Source of the DNA: Parvibaculaceae bacterium
GTDB taxonomy: Bacteria; Pseudomonadota; Alphaproteobacteria; Parvibaculales; Parvibaculaceae
DNA: 64,000 nucleotides
Reading direction: 5' to 3'
Assembly (NCBI GenBank): GCA_029209985.1
Contig: JARGNZ010000008.1
Coordinates: 67,054 to 131,053 of the forward strand
Shown here in pieces: positions 46,504-55,627 of the stretch (its first letter is position 1; each line of letters begins with the position of its first letter). A program made the translations under genes and the position numbers. The notes under the pieces were generated by a model. The model searched no databases. It was not told the origin of the DNA and saw nothing but the letters and a program-made list of their open reading frames with translations.

Positions 46504-46710
46504 ATGGATGATTTCGAAGAACAAGAGCTACGCCAAACTCTTTTCCGTCTCAAGCAAGAACACCGAGACTTAGATGATGCCATAGCAGCCTTGCAAAACA
46601 CCATGTCACCGGACCAACTTCAGCTTAAACGCCTGAAGAAAAAGAAACTGAATTTACGCGATAGCATTATCGACATCGAAGACAATCTGTTTCCCGACAT
46701 CATCGCCTAG
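46504..46710 (+). CDS. Second DUF465 (YdcH-like) small coiled-coil protein
   Basis: The 68-aa protein has TLFRLKQEHRDLDDAIAALQ and LQLKRLKKKKLNLRDSIIDI, the same two-helix DUF465 plan as its divergent neighbour but from a different subgroup. The basic run KRLKKKKLN is conserved in the family. It converges on the GGDEF gene, whose stop lies 22 bases away. Confidence 0.88.
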   Translation: MDDFEEQELRQTLFRLKQEHRDLDDAIAALQNTMSPDQLQLKRLKKKKLNLRDSIIDIEDNLFPDIIA

Positions 46711-46732
46711 TCGCCCCTTGAGGCAAACACAG

Positions 46733-47506
46733 CTATTGATCCGACGATCCGTCCCGTGCCTTTTTCATCGCATACATCAGCGCATCAGCACGCGCGAAAG
46801 CCTGCTCCGGGTCTTCTTCCAAATTCAAGCCAACCGCACCGACAGACGCGCTAATAGAGAGCGCCTGATCCTCAAATGCAACTGGGGTCGCACGAATGCG
46901 GCGCTCAATATCCGCCGCTTTTTGCCGAGCCCCCGTCTCATCAATATGCTCGAGCAATATCCCAAATTCATCCCCGCCCAGCCGGGCCACAACATCAGAT
47001 TCGCGCACTTCCGCCATCAGCAATGTTGCAACCCCGCGCAGGGCCGCATCACCAGCAGCATGACCATACATATCGTTGAGAGGTTTCAGGCCGTTCAAAT
47101 CCAGGTAGATCAGCCCCAAAGAAGAACCATACCGTTTTGCAGCCGCCATCGCCCGCGTAACCTCGCGCACAAAAGCCCGCCGGTTATAAATCGGCACCAG
47201 CGCATCAGTGTCCGCCAAGCCCTCCGCATCGCGCAACCGCTCTCGCACACTAGAGAGTTCTTTGCGTAATTCAGTCACCTCTCCCATCAGCTTCATCAGC
47301 GCATCACGCACAGCAGGCGTCAATTCTGTTTCAGAGATGCCCTGTATGCTCGTACTATCACTCACAACCCGTGCGGGGGCCGTTGGTGTAAGCTCTGCAT
47401 TCGCCCCATAGGCAGCGGCGCCAGCAGCATGAGAGGAAGACATGCTCGCAGCATTGCTCTTAGCCGCCCCCACATCCCCTACGGGCCGTTTATCACGAAT
47501 TTTCAT
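46733..47506 (-). CDS. GGDEF-domain diguanylate cyclase
   Basis: The protein makes cyclic di-GMP, to judge from an intact GGDEF domain. ALVPIYNRRAFVREV, LGLIYLDLNGLKPLNDMYGH (metal and guanine contacts) and the active-site loop ARLGGDEFGILLEH are all present. The N-terminal 100 residues are Ala/Ser-rich, lack a known sensor and end in a short coiled coil (KLMGEVTELRKELSSVRERL). No RxxD inhibitory site is obvious five residues before GGDEF. The ATG at 47504-47506 (257 aa) is the likely start. Confidence 0.88.
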   Translation of the reverse strand: MKIRDKRPVGDVGAAKSNAASMSSSHAAGAAAYGANAELTPTAPARVVSDSTSIQGISETELTPAVRDALMKLMGEVTELRKELSSVRERLRDAEGLADTDALVPIYNRRAFVREVTRAMAAAKRYGSSLGLIYLDLNGLKPLNDMYGHAAGDAALRGVATLLMAEVRESDVVARLGGDEFGILLEHIDETGARQKAADIERRIRATPVAFEDQALSISASVGAVGLNLEEDPEQAFARADALMYAMKKARDGSSDQ

Positions 47507-47749
47507 GTGTACCCCAACGCCCCTCATCACAATTCCACCTGAATGTCCCACGCATCCTGCCGGAATTCTGCGATTTTTTCCAGAATAAGGGCTCCCCTGC
47601 CTCAGAGCAAGCACTCCACTCTATACCTTCACCCACCAGCGGCCTTGCGAAACCAGCACCGATGCCTATACTCCGCCGCTTCCCGCACTTCTCACAACAG
47701 AATTCGGGTCTTGAGCGAAACCAATTAACAGCACCTGTGGGGTTCCATT

Positions 47750-48244
47750 ATGGCTGACACGCAGCCTCTCATCGGCATTATTATGGGAAGTCAATCCGAT
47801 TGGCCCACCATGCGCCTTGCCGCCGACATTCTCACCGATCTGGAAATACCCTTCGAAGCCAAGATTGTTTCTGCTCACCGCACACCTGACCGCTTGGTCT
47901 CTTATGCAAAAACAGCAAAAGAGCGCGGTTTACAGGTTGTTATTGCAGGAGCAGGCGGGGCGGCCCACCTTCCCGGCATGGCAGCTGCCATGACCCCGCT
48001 ACCCGTTTTTGGCGTGCCCATTAAAAGCCGCGCGTTAAGTGGAAAAGACAGCTTACTGTCTATCGTCCAAATGCCCGGCGGCGTCCCTGTCGGCACGCTG
48101 GCGATCGGCGACGCGGGCGCAAAAAATGCTGCATTATTAGCAGCCGCAGTGCTCGCCTTGCATGACACCGCCTTACATGACCGTTTGGTCGCATGGCGCC
48201 AAGCTCAAACTGATTCTGTAGCAGAAGAACCTAAAGATGACTAA
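47750..48244 (+). CDS. purE: N5-carboxyaminoimidazole ribonucleotide mutase
   Basis: PurE (class I) rearranges N5-CAIR to CAIR in purine synthesis. The 164-aa protein has [35 protein letters not shown] and [20 protein letters not shown], each a known active-site segment. It overlaps purK by 8 bases, so the two act and are made together. Confidence 0.97.
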   Translation: MADTQPLIGIIMGSQSDWPTMRLAADILTDLEIPFEAKIVSAHRTPDRLVSYAKTAKERGLQVVIAGAGGAAHLPGMAAAMTPLPVFGVPIKSRALSGKDSLLSIVQMPGGVPVGTLAIGDAGAKNAALLAAAVLALHDTALHDRLVAWRQAQTDSVAEEPKDD

Positions 48245-49325
48245 ACGCATAGCGCCGGGTGGCCGTATTGGTATTTTGGGAGGCGGTCAATTAGGCCGAA
48301 TGCTTGCGCTTGCCGCAGCCGAAATGGGTTTTTCCACACATATTTATTGCCCTGAAGAAACCTCCCCAGCAGCAGAAGTTGCCACCCATACCGCCCGTGG
48401 TGCCTATGAAGATGAAACCGAATTGGCCAAATTTGCAGCCCAAGTCGATGTCATCACCTATGAATTTGAAAATGTACCAGCTCATACAGCGGAATTTCTC
48501 AGCACGCTAAAGCCAGTGCGCCCCGGTGTGGCAGCACTGGCGACCGCACAAGACCGCCTCGTGGAAAAAGATTTCATGCGCTCAAATGGCATTGCCACAG
48601 CGCCATATGCACAAATCGATAGCCTCGAAGATCTGACCCAAGCCTTACATGAGATCGGCACTCCCGCTATCCTAAAAACCCGCCGGTTTGGCTATGACGG
48701 CAAAGGCCAAACAAAAATTGATGCCCTAGTCGACGCAGAAAACGCATGGCAAATCATTGGCAAGCAACCTGCCATTCTTGAAGGTTTCGTCCCATTTGCT
48801 CGGGAAATATCCGTCCTCGTGGCCCGCAACACCAATGGCGACCTTGCCGCCTTCGAGCCGGGGGAGAATATCCACCGAAACCATATTCTGCACACAACCA
48901 CTGTCCCCGCCGCCATTGACGCATCTTTAGTGGCGTACGCAATGAAAATAGCCGAGCAGATCGCGGCGAAACTCGACTATGTTGGTATCATGGGCGTAGA
49001 GTTTTTCCATGTGGCAACCAATGAAACCACCCCACTGGTGGTCAACGAAATTGCCCCCCGGGTCCACAACTCCGGTCACTGGACACAAGATGCCTGCCAA
49101 ACCTCTCAGTTTGAACAGCATATCCGTGCCATATGCAATTGGCCTCTTGGACCAACAAAACGTCTGTCAGATGTGATTATGACAAATCTTATTGGCAACG
49201 ATATAGATGAGTGGGCTGCCTTGCTAAGCGAGGAAAATACAACCCTCCACATGTATAATAAGGCTGACGCCCGCCCCGGTCGAAAAATGGGTCACATCAA
49301 TCAGCTCAATACCCGTAAATCCTGA
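48237..49325 (+). CDS. purK: N5-carboxyaminoimidazole ribonucleotide synthase
   Basis: PurK makes N5-CAIR from AIR, bicarbonate and ATP. This ATP-grasp protein (362 aa) begins [20 protein letters not shown]. It has [34 protein letters not shown], and metal ligands in [16 protein letters not shown]. The C-terminal KMGHINQL is typical. The 8-base overlap with purE suggests coupling. Confidence 0.97.
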   Translation: MTKRIAPGGRIGILGGGQLGRMLALAAAEMGFSTHIYCPEETSPAAEVATHTARGAYEDETELAKFAAQVDVITYEFENVPAHTAEFLSTLKPVRPGVAALATAQDRLVEKDFMRSNGIATAPYAQIDSLEDLTQALHEIGTPAILKTRRFGYDGKGQTKIDALVDAENAWQIIGKQPAILEGFVPFAREISVLVARNTNGDLAAFEPGENIHRNHILHTTTVPAAIDASLVAYAMKIAEQIAAKLDYVGIMGVEFFHVATNETTPLVVNEIAPRVHNSGHWTQDACQTSQFEQHIRAICNWPLGPTKRLSDVIMTNLIGNDIDEWAALLSEENTTLHMYNKADARPGRKMGHINQLNTRKS

Positions 49326-49386
49326 AACTCTGCACCGTCCGATAACGGAATATTTACCCAGAACTAACATTCTAGGTCTCCGGCAA

Positions 49387-49992
49387 ATGACAGAGTGCGG
49401 TGACGACGTGAACGATTCGAGATTAAATCGCGAAGAATTTATTGATTTTCATGAGGATGATAATCAATGGATGACGCGCGTTTTAATGACCAGTCCCTTC
49501 TCGGACCTTCTATCCGACTGGCATGCGGCACGCCAAACCGAACCAACACCCACAAAGCTCCCGGACGCAACTGTTTTAACAGCCGAGAAAATGTCTCCTT
49601 ACCTAAAGGACATTTCAATCTTTGACTGCATCTCTGAGGACGAAGTGGTTTACCGCTTTGTCGGCACAGAGATTGTAGAACGCATGGGCCATGATGTAAC
49701 AGGCGAAAACGTTCTCACGCTCACAGAGGGCGAAGGCACGAAACAAGTCAAGGAAGTCTTCCAACGTGTGCTCAACACACCTGAGGCCGCTCTTATATTC
49801 TATGTAAACGGATATTCTTCCGGCCGACAGGCAGGGGTTATCAGCCTCATCCTACCAATCCAAGGACCAGAAGACTGCCCACCGAGAGTCGTGGCAGTCC
49901 ATAGACCAGCCTCCGTGCGTTCTTATTTGAGCAAACAAGAAAAAGTACAGATAGGCAAAACCATCGACCGACAGATCAGAATTTCCATATAA
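49387..49992 (+). CDS. PAS-fold protein (PAS_5 family)
   Basis: The 201-aa cytosolic protein matches the alphaproteobacterial PAS_5 group, with SDLLSDWHAARQ, LPDATVLTAEKMSPYLKDIS, IFDCISEDEVVYRFVGTEIV and the heme- or ligand-pocket region LIFYVNGYSSGRQAGVISLI. No output domain is attached, so it may work as a free-standing sensor. The first 30 residues are acidic. It converges on the COQ9-like gene 33 bases away. Confidence 0.8.
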   Translation: MTECGDDVNDSRLNREEFIDFHEDDNQWMTRVLMTSPFSDLLSDWHAARQTEPTPTKLPDATVLTAEKMSPYLKDISIFDCISEDEVVYRFVGTEIVERMGHDVTGENVLTLTEGEGTKQVKEVFQRVLNTPEAALIFYVNGYSSGRQAGVISLILPIQGPEDCPPRVVAVHRPASVRSYLSKQEKVQIGKTIDRQIRISI

Positions 49993-50025
49993 GCCGATAG
50001 CCTATAATGCCCACCCCAAAGCTCT

Positions 50026-50703
50026 CTAAGAGCGAGATGTGCGATACCGCAAACGCGCCAGCAGGCCTAATGGATCTGGAAGCTTGCCCGCAATCTTTGT
50101 GACTTGCGCTTTCACTTTCTCAAACTGCATAACACCGGCAATGCGCCGATCCAAGAAGGCCCATGTTTCTGCAAGGTCATCAGAATCATCGCCCAGCCAA
50201 ATCGTCAAAGTCGATCCATAAACAATCGAGAGCGTGGCCCGCTTCGTATAAAAGTTATAGTCCGTTGATGTATCGCCAATAGCGCGCCAGATCGCATCAA
50301 CAGTGTGATAGATAACCTGCGGTGCCCGCGTGCCAGAAGTAGGCATCGCCAGATACGTACCCGCCCGCCGCACGGCCTCACGGTGCTCTGTGTCCACCTC
50401 AAGGCGTGTACGCACGGCCAATGTCACCTTTTCCCGAATTTTCAACGCATCAAGGTCTACTTCACCTAACGCCTCCGTCATGCGGCGGTCCCCATCAGCC
50501 AAAAAGTAACTGACCAGATCCACAGGGCCACATGGAAAAGCCAATTGCACTTCCCCACGGTCAATGCCCAATCGATCCGCCGATTTCATCATCACGGTCC
50601 GGGTCCAGCCATCAAAAGGAACATCAGGTAAGACGTCGCTCAAAATCCGCGCCTTCAAACTATTTAAGACATCTTGATCCTGACCTGTTGCATTATCAGT
50701 CAT
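50026..50703 (-). CDS. COQ9 family protein
   Basis: COQ9 proteins bind lipids and help ubiquinone synthesis. The 225-aa protein starts at MTDNATG, downstream of the def stop. Characteristic parts are VPFDGWTRTVMMKSADRLGI, FPCGPVDLVSYFLADGDRRM, KIREKVTLAVRTRLEV, IWRAIGDTSTDYNFYTKRATLS and LDRRIAGVMQFEKVK. It follows def by 53 bases on the same strand, so the two may share a transcript. Confidence 0.9.
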   Translation of the reverse strand: MTDNATGQDQDVLNSLKARILSDVLPDVPFDGWTRTVMMKSADRLGIDRGEVQLAFPCGPVDLVSYFLADGDRRMTEALGEVDLDALKIREKVTLAVRTRLEVDTEHREAVRRAGTYLAMPTSGTRAPQVIYHTVDAIWRAIGDTSTDYNFYTKRATLSIVYGSTLTIWLGDDSDDLAETWAFLDRRIAGVMQFEKVKAQVTKIAGKLPDPLGLLARLRYRTSRS

Positions 50704-50756
50704 CACATCACTCTTTCTGCAGCCAAGTAGACATAAACATTTACGGGATGGATGAG

Positions 50757-51305
50757 TTATTTCTTCATCCAATGGACCGCTTCAGTCTCAAAAATCAATT
50801 CACTCAAATCATCCATACGTTCAGGGTAAAGGATACCCTCCAAATGGTCGCACTCATGTTGCACCACCCGCGCATGAAAGCCCCGTGCACGGCGTTCCAA
50901 GACCTCACCGTCCACAGTTGTCCCCTTATAGATAATGTCTGTATGGCGTGGAACCAAGCCCCGCATGCCCGGAATAGAGAGGCATCCCTCCCAGCCTTTT
51001 TCCATCTCATCTGATTGAGGGGTGATCACAGGATTAATCAACACCGTCAACGGCGCAGTATGATCAAACGCCTCTTCCTCTGAAAGACCGGGGTCCACAC
51101 TGCGCTCACCGGGGGCCTGAAACATCACCAGACGCAAAGGCTCATAGACCTGCGGTGCCGCCAAGCCAGCGCCATTGGCGTCAATCAGCGTCTCCAGCAT
51201 ATCATCCACAAGGTGCTGAATTTCGGGCGCTGTAGGATCATCGATCCATTCAGCCGGTTTAAGAAGCACAGGATGCCCCATGCGAGCTATTTTGCGTATT
51301 GCCAT
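50757..51305 (-). CDS. def: Peptide deformylase
   Basis: The enzyme removes the formyl group from nascent proteins. From MAIRKIARMGHPVLLKPAEW the protein is 182 aa. The three catalytic motifs are complete: GAGLAAPQV, EGCLSIPGMRG with the metal Cys, and QHECDHLEG with the metal His pair and catalytic Glu. It reads divergently from rpsU. Its start lacks a strong ribosome binding site. Confidence 0.96.
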   Translation of the reverse strand: MAIRKIARMGHPVLLKPAEWIDDPTAPEIQHLVDDMLETLIDANGAGLAAPQVYEPLRLVMFQAPGERSVDPGLSEEEAFDHTAPLTVLINPVITPQSDEMEKGWEGCLSIPGMRGLVPRHTDIIYKGTTVDGEVLERRARGFHARVVQHECDHLEGILYPERMDDLSELIFETEAVHWMKK

Positions 51306-51621
51306 GGCGATAATATGAGGCCCGCCCCCCATCGGGTAAAGGCCAATTTAGACTCACTTCAGCCCACCCCAGCTACCCCCGCACAGCGAATTGCACGGTT
51401 TACAGCGCAGGTTTCGACAAAAGCCAGACAGAAATCCAAGGAAATCCGTACAAAAACAACCAAATAAGGGCGAAACTGCTGATTCAGCCTCGATTACCCC
51501 CTCACACTATGGACAACCTACGATTCTTCTGCTACCTAAGCGCCCCTATGACGCATTTGCGTTTGGAAACTATTTCCACTAATTGACAGACTTTTAGCCA
51601 CCAAAAAGGCAGGAATTACAC
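51306..51621. other. Divergent promoter region between def and rpsU
   Basis: These 316 bases should hold promoters for both genes. A TTGACA hexamer at 51583-51588 faces rpsU, but I see no well-spaced -10 after it. No further gene is seen. Confidence 0.4.
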
Positions 51622-51840
51622 GTGCAGGTACTCGTTCGCGATAACAATGTTGACCAAGCCCTTAAAGCTCTTAAGAAAAAAATGCAGCGCGAAGGAATCT
51701 TCCGCGAAATGAAATTGCGTGGCCACTACGAAAAGCCATCAGAAAAAAGAGCACGCGAAAAAGCTGAAGCTGTTCGCCGTGCGCGCAAATTGGCACGTAA
51801 GCGCCTACAGCGTGAAGGCCTTCTCCCAGGCGCTAAATAA
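51622..51840 (+). CDS. rpsU: 30S ribosomal protein S21
   Basis: The 72-aa basic protein starts at a GTG with AGGA 8 bases upstream. [40 protein letters not shown] and the Arg-rich C-terminus ([15 protein letters not shown]) match S21, which helps start-site recognition in initiation. It is monocistronic and ends at a long perfect hairpin. Confidence 0.97.
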   Translation: MQVLVRDNNVDQALKALKKKMQREGIFREMKLRGHYEKPSEKRAREKAEAVRRARKLARKRLQREGLLPGAK

Positions 51841-51871
51841 GCCAGGTTGAGACGACAAAAGTTTGTCACTT

Positions 51872-51904
51872 GAAATGCCTCTGAGTCTGACTCAGAGGCA
51901 TTTC
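51872..51904 (+). terminator. Terminator of rpsU
   Basis: A perfect 15-bp stem GAAATGCCTCTGAGT with its complement has a 3-base loop (CTG), followed by GCGTTTGCG. The T run is short, but the stem is the longest in the window. Confidence 0.85.
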
Positions 51905-52038
51905 GCGTTTGCGCTACCGCCCCCTCAGTACCAGAGAAGAACACACAGAGAAGGGTAGACCAACAACGCCGCCGCGCCACCCACTGGCAACAGTCTCACC
52001 CGGCCCTCTCCAGCCCTCCTCAGCGCTCGCCAACAAAA

Positions 52039-52068
52039 AAAAGGCGGCACCCGAGAGCACCGCCTTTT
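52039..52068 (-). terminator. Intrinsic terminator of the pnt operon
   Basis: AAAAGGCGG/CCGCCTTTT is followed by a run of eight T residues on the minus strand. It lies 20 bases past the pntB stop. Confidence 0.92.
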
Positions 52069-52087
52069 CAAAACATATATCAAACGA

Positions 52088-53497
52088 CTAGAGCGCTTTG
52101 ACAATATCCTCGACCATCTTCTTGGCATCCGCAAACAACATCATTGTATTGTCCCGGAAGAAGAGTTCGTTTTCCACGCCCGCATAACCAGAGCTCATGC
52201 CCCGCTTAATGAAGAGAACGGTTTGTGCTAACTCCACATCAAGAATAGGCATGCCATAAATGGCACTCGATGGGTCTGTTTTCGCCGCTGGGTTGGTCAC
52301 GTCATTCGCACCAATCACAAAGGCAACATCAGCTTGTGGGAACTGAGAGTTAATGTCTTCCAGCTCAAACACTTCATCGTAAGGCACATTAGCTTCAGCC
52401 AAAAGAACGTTCATGTGACCCGGCATCCGCCCCGCAACAGGGTGAACCGCATAAGACACTTTCACGCCTTCTTTCTTCAACTCATCCGCCATTTCACGCA
52501 AAGCATGTTGAGCTTGAGCAACCGCCATACCGTAACCCGGTACGATGATCACAGAGCCAGCATTCTTCATGATGAAAGCTGCATCATCGGCAGAACCCCG
52601 TTTAACAGGACGAGTTTCTGCTTGGCCACCCGCACCTGCTTGCGCTGCATCTGAGCCAAAGCCGCCCAAAATAACGCTGAAGAAGGAACGGTTCATCGCC
52701 GCACACATGATGTAGGAAAGGATCGCCCCAGAAGAACCAACCAAGGCCCCCGTGATGATCAACGCCATATTACCAAGCGTAAAGCCGATACCTGCTGCAG
52801 CCCAACCGGAGTAGGAGTTCAGCATGGACACAACCACGGGCATATCCGCGCCACCAATTGGAATGATGATCAAAAAGCCCAGAACGAATGACAGCAACGT
52901 CACCAGCCCAAACATTTCAATTGTCTGATAAGAACTATCAATGCAGATCATGGTAATGCCACCGATGATCGCAGCGGCCAACAGAATGTTGATCAGATGA
53001 CGACCAGGAAGCATGATCGGTGCGCCCGACATATTGCCGTTCAATTTGGCAAACGCGATCACAGAACCTGAGAAGGTGATCGCACCAATAGCAACACCCA
53101 CTGACATTTCAACGATCGAAGCAGCGCCGATATTGCCCAATGTGCCAACACCGAAAGCTTCTGGCGACAGATAGGCCGCCCAAGCGACCATCACCGCCGC
53201 AAGCCCCACCAATGAGTGGAAAGCCGCAACAAGCTGAGGCATTGAGGTCATGGAGATGCGGCGTGCAATCACAGCACCGATCAGACCCCCAAGCCCAATA
53301 CCGGCAACAATCATCCCGATAGTTAGGCTATCAGATGACTGTACGAGGCTAAGCGTCGTGACAATGGCAATCGCCATCCCCACCATACCGAACATATTCC
53401 CCTGACGGGAGGTGTCCGGTGAAGACAAGCCCCGCAATGCGAGAATGAAAAGAACGCCAGAGGCGAGATAGAGTAGTGCAACAATATTTGCAGACAT
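52088..53497 (-). CDS. pntB: NAD(P) transhydrogenase subunit beta
   Basis: PntB holds the proton channel and the NADP-binding domain III. The 469-aa protein has about nine hydrophobic helices, then the NADP fold with VIIVPGYGMAVAQAQHALRE, VAGRMPGHMNVLLAEANVPY, DVAFVIGANDVTNPAAK and the closing KRGMSSGYAGVENELFF. GGAGG is 7 bases before the ATG. It is the last gene of a three-gene operon making NADPH from NADH with proton-motive force. Confidence 0.97.
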   Translation of the reverse strand: MSANIVALLYLASGVLFILALRGLSSPDTSRQGNMFGMVGMAIAIVTTLSLVQSSDSLTIGMIVAGIGLGGLIGAVIARRISMTSMPQLVAAFHSLVGLAAVMVAWAAYLSPEAFGVGTLGNIGAASIVEMSVGVAIGAITFSGSVIAFAKLNGNMSGAPIMLPGRHLINILLAAAIIGGITMICIDSSYQTIEMFGLVTLLSFVLGFLIIIPIGGADMPVVVSMLNSYSGWAAAGIGFTLGNMALIITGALVGSSGAILSYIMCAAMNRSFFSVILGGFGSDAAQAGAGGQAETRPVKRGSADDAAFIMKNAGSVIIVPGYGMAVAQAQHALREMADELKKEGVKVSYAVHPVAGRMPGHMNVLLAEANVPYDEVFELEDINSQFPQADVAFVIGANDVTNPAAKTDPSSAIYGMPILDVELAQTVLFIKRGMSSGYAGVENELFFRDNTMMLFADAKKMVEDIVKAL

Positions 53498-53506
53498 ATA
53501 CGCCTC

Positions 53507-53815
53507 CTATTTCTTTTTCTTATACATGGCAAGCATGCGTTGAGTGACAAGAAAGCCGCCGAAAATGTTGACAGAAGCAAGCACAATGCCGCCGAAACCA
53601 AGCCATTTCGACCACCCAGCTGCAGAGCTCAAGTCCACAACTTCAACGCCAACAGCAGTCAGCGCGCCAACGATAATCACAGAAGAAACCGCATTCGTTA
53701 CAGACATCAACGGCGTATGAAGCGCTGCGGTCACGGACCACACAACATAGTAACCGACGAAAATCGCCATTACGAATACACTGCCTAAAAAGACAATTGG
53801 ATCAATATCGCTCAT
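53507..53815 (-). CDS. pntAB: NAD(P) transhydrogenase subunit alpha 2 (membrane part)
   Basis: The 102-aa protein carries three hydrophobic helices (about residues 8-30, 38-58 and 70-90) with HTPLMSVTNAVSSVIIVGAL as the signature. In organisms with split PntA, this is the separate membrane piece. The start codon overlaps the upstream stop by 1 base (TAATG), and it leaves 9 bases before pntB. Confidence 0.95.
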   Translation of the reverse strand: MSDIDPIVFLGSVFVMAIFVGYYVVWSVTAALHTPLMSVTNAVSSVIIVGALTAVGVEVVDLSSAAGWSKWLGFGGIVLASVNIFGGFLVTQRMLAMYKKKK

Positions 53816-54951
53816 TACTTAGCCTCCGTCAGAGCCGGATGAACCACCGCACCATCTTTGGTGAGCAGCGTTCCGGTGATGACTTCATCTTCCCAATCAA
53901 TGGCAAGCGCACCGTTTTCGGTGTCTACCAAAGGCTGGATGAAGTTGAGAAGATTGCGGGCGTAAAGGGCAGAGGCGTTCACTGGCAAACGACCAGCAAC
54001 GTTCTTATGACCAAGAATAGTCACCCCATACTTTTCAACCACTTCGCCTGCAACAGACAGCGGACAGTTGCCGCCTTGCTCTACAGCCAAATCAACAATC
54101 ACTGAGCCAGACTTCATGCTTTTGACCATTTCTTCGCTCACAAGCACAGGCGCCGCCCGGCCAGGGATCAAAGCAGTCGTAATAACGATGTCTTGCTTCT
54201 TAATGTGCTCAGCCACAAGTTCTGCCTGACGGCGCTTGTAGTCTTCACTCATTTCTTTGGCATAACCAGCCGCCGTTTCGCCGTCACCTTCTCCGTCATC
54301 TTCAACCATGACGAAGGTGCCGCCCAAACTTTCGATTTGTTCAGCTGCTGCCCGGCGCACATCTGTCGCCGACACAATTGCGCCCAACCGTTTGGCCGTC
54401 GCAATAGCTTGCAAACCAGCAACACCGGCCCCAAACACGAAGACCCGCGCTGGTGCAACGGTACCCGCCGCCGTCATCATCATTGGCATAGCACGTGTAA
54501 ATGTCGCCGCCGCATCGATAACAGCTTTGTAGCCTGCCAAATTGGATTGTGAGGACAGCACATCCATAGACTGCGCCCGCGTAATCCGAGGCATGAACTC
54601 CATGGAGAACGTATTAATGCCAGCTTGTGCAAGCTTAGCAATCCGTTCTTTCTCCCCATGTGGGTTCATGATCGCGGCGAGCATCGCGCCTTTTTTGATC
54701 AAGCCGATCTCATCATCCTCAGGACGACGAACTTTGAAAATAACATCTGCATCTGCATATGTTTCAGCCGCAGTGGCAGCAATGCTGGCCCCTGCTTCTG
54801 TAAACTCAGCATCTGAGACATGACTAAGCACACCCGCACCCGTTTCAACTACGACGTTAAAACCTAGGCTGGTGAGCTTTTTGACGGTATCTGAAGACGC
54901 AGCAACGCGTGTCTCTCCATCAAACCGTTCTTTTGGGATTGCGAGTTTCAT
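53815..54951 (-). CDS. pntAA: NAD(P) transhydrogenase subunit alpha 1 (NAD-binding part)
   Basis: This soluble domain I subunit (378 aa) begins MKLAIPKERFDGETRVAASS. It has the alanine dehydrogenase-like blocks MEFMPRITRAQSMDVLSSQ and VFVFGAGVAGLQAIATAKRL, GAIVSATDVRRAAAEQ and IITTALIPGRAAPVLV-type residues (VITTALIPGRAAPVL). It leads pntAA-pntAB-pntB, the layout of Rhodospirillum-type transhydrogenases. A start further upstream is in frame but lacks conservation. Confidence 0.95.
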   Translation of the reverse strand: MKLAIPKERFDGETRVAASSDTVKKLTSLGFNVVVETGAGVLSHVSDAEFTEAGASIAATAAETYADADVIFKVRRPEDDEIGLIKKGAMLAAIMNPHGEKERIAKLAQAGINTFSMEFMPRITRAQSMDVLSSQSNLAGYKAVIDAAATFTRAMPMMMTAAGTVAPARVFVFGAGVAGLQAIATAKRLGAIVSATDVRRAAAEQIESLGGTFVMVEDDGEGDGETAAGYAKEMSEDYKRRQAELVAEHIKKQDIVITTALIPGRAAPVLVSEEMVKSMKSGSVIVDLAVEQGGNCPLSVAGEVVEKYGVTILGHKNVAGRLPVNASALYARNLLNFIQPLVDTENGALAIDWEDEVITGTLLTKDGAVVHPALTEAK

Positions 54952-55330
54952 AGTCTGGCGCCTACCCTTTCTGGCGCATGGCACGTCTCGGGTTTCCGAG
55001 GGTCCATGGACCGATTGCACGAACAGGGACTTACCTGCAGTTTAAAATTACTGTGAACATTTACCTAGTAAATCTAGGAGCTGATGTACGCGCCGCGCCT
55101 TACTTGGCCTATCTCCAAAGGGTCGGAAACAGGCTGTTGAGCGCGGTTAGATCGTCAAATGGGCCTACCAAAGGCAGGCAACCTACCCAACAACCCGTGT
55201 CGATCTCATCAGCCGATGCATCGTTGCGATTCTTGAGATGCGCCATTGCTTCTCAAGTAAATCCTGAGCGTCGCCGAAGCCACGCCAAAACTTTCGTAAG
55301 GGACCCAAGCCCCTCACAAAAGCAAGCTGT
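54952..55330. other. Region between pntAA and the oxidase subunit IV gene
   Basis: These 379 bases carry the pnt promoter. A 7-bp hairpin (CTTGAGA/TCTCAAG, 55232-55257) lies about 75 bases past the small oxidase gene, without a T run. No gene is evident. Confidence 0.4.
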
Positions 55331-55480
55331 TTACACGAGGAAAAAAGCCATCCCGGCAACAAGCACAATACAAGCAATCGTGCCGTATTTGGTGAGCTTG
55401 TAGAAACCGTCAAACGTGTTCAAATGCGCTTCCGCATCCATTTCTTTGCCCCAAGTGGACTGATCATCAAATCCTGACAT
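55331..55480 (-). CDS. aa3-type cytochrome c oxidase subunit IV (49 aa)
   Basis: This short gene encodes MSGFDDQSTWGKEMDAEAHL and continues to LNTFDGFYKLTKYGTIACIV, ending in one transmembrane helix (IACIVLVAGMAFFLV). The HxNTFDGFxKLTKYGT pattern and the single helix are those of the bacterial aa3 oxidase subunit IV family of alphaproteobacteria (as in Paracoccus and Rhodobacter), a small peripheral subunit next to the catalytic ones. No other oxidase gene is in the window, which is usual for this subunit. It is missed easily because of its length. Confidence 0.88.
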   Translation of the reverse strand: MSGFDDQSTWGKEMDAEAHLNTFDGFYKLTKYGTIACIVLVAGMAFFLV

Positions 55481-55627
55481 ATTTTTGCCTTCTACTTATA
55501 GGTCCATTGGCCCGGACTATACCAGACACCTTTGTCGCGGCAAGCGCCCTAACGTCGTGTTTGCTTAATTGTGAAAATGAATGAACATTTTTGATCAAAT
55601 TGTGTCCGTCATTTCATGCGGAAGTAC

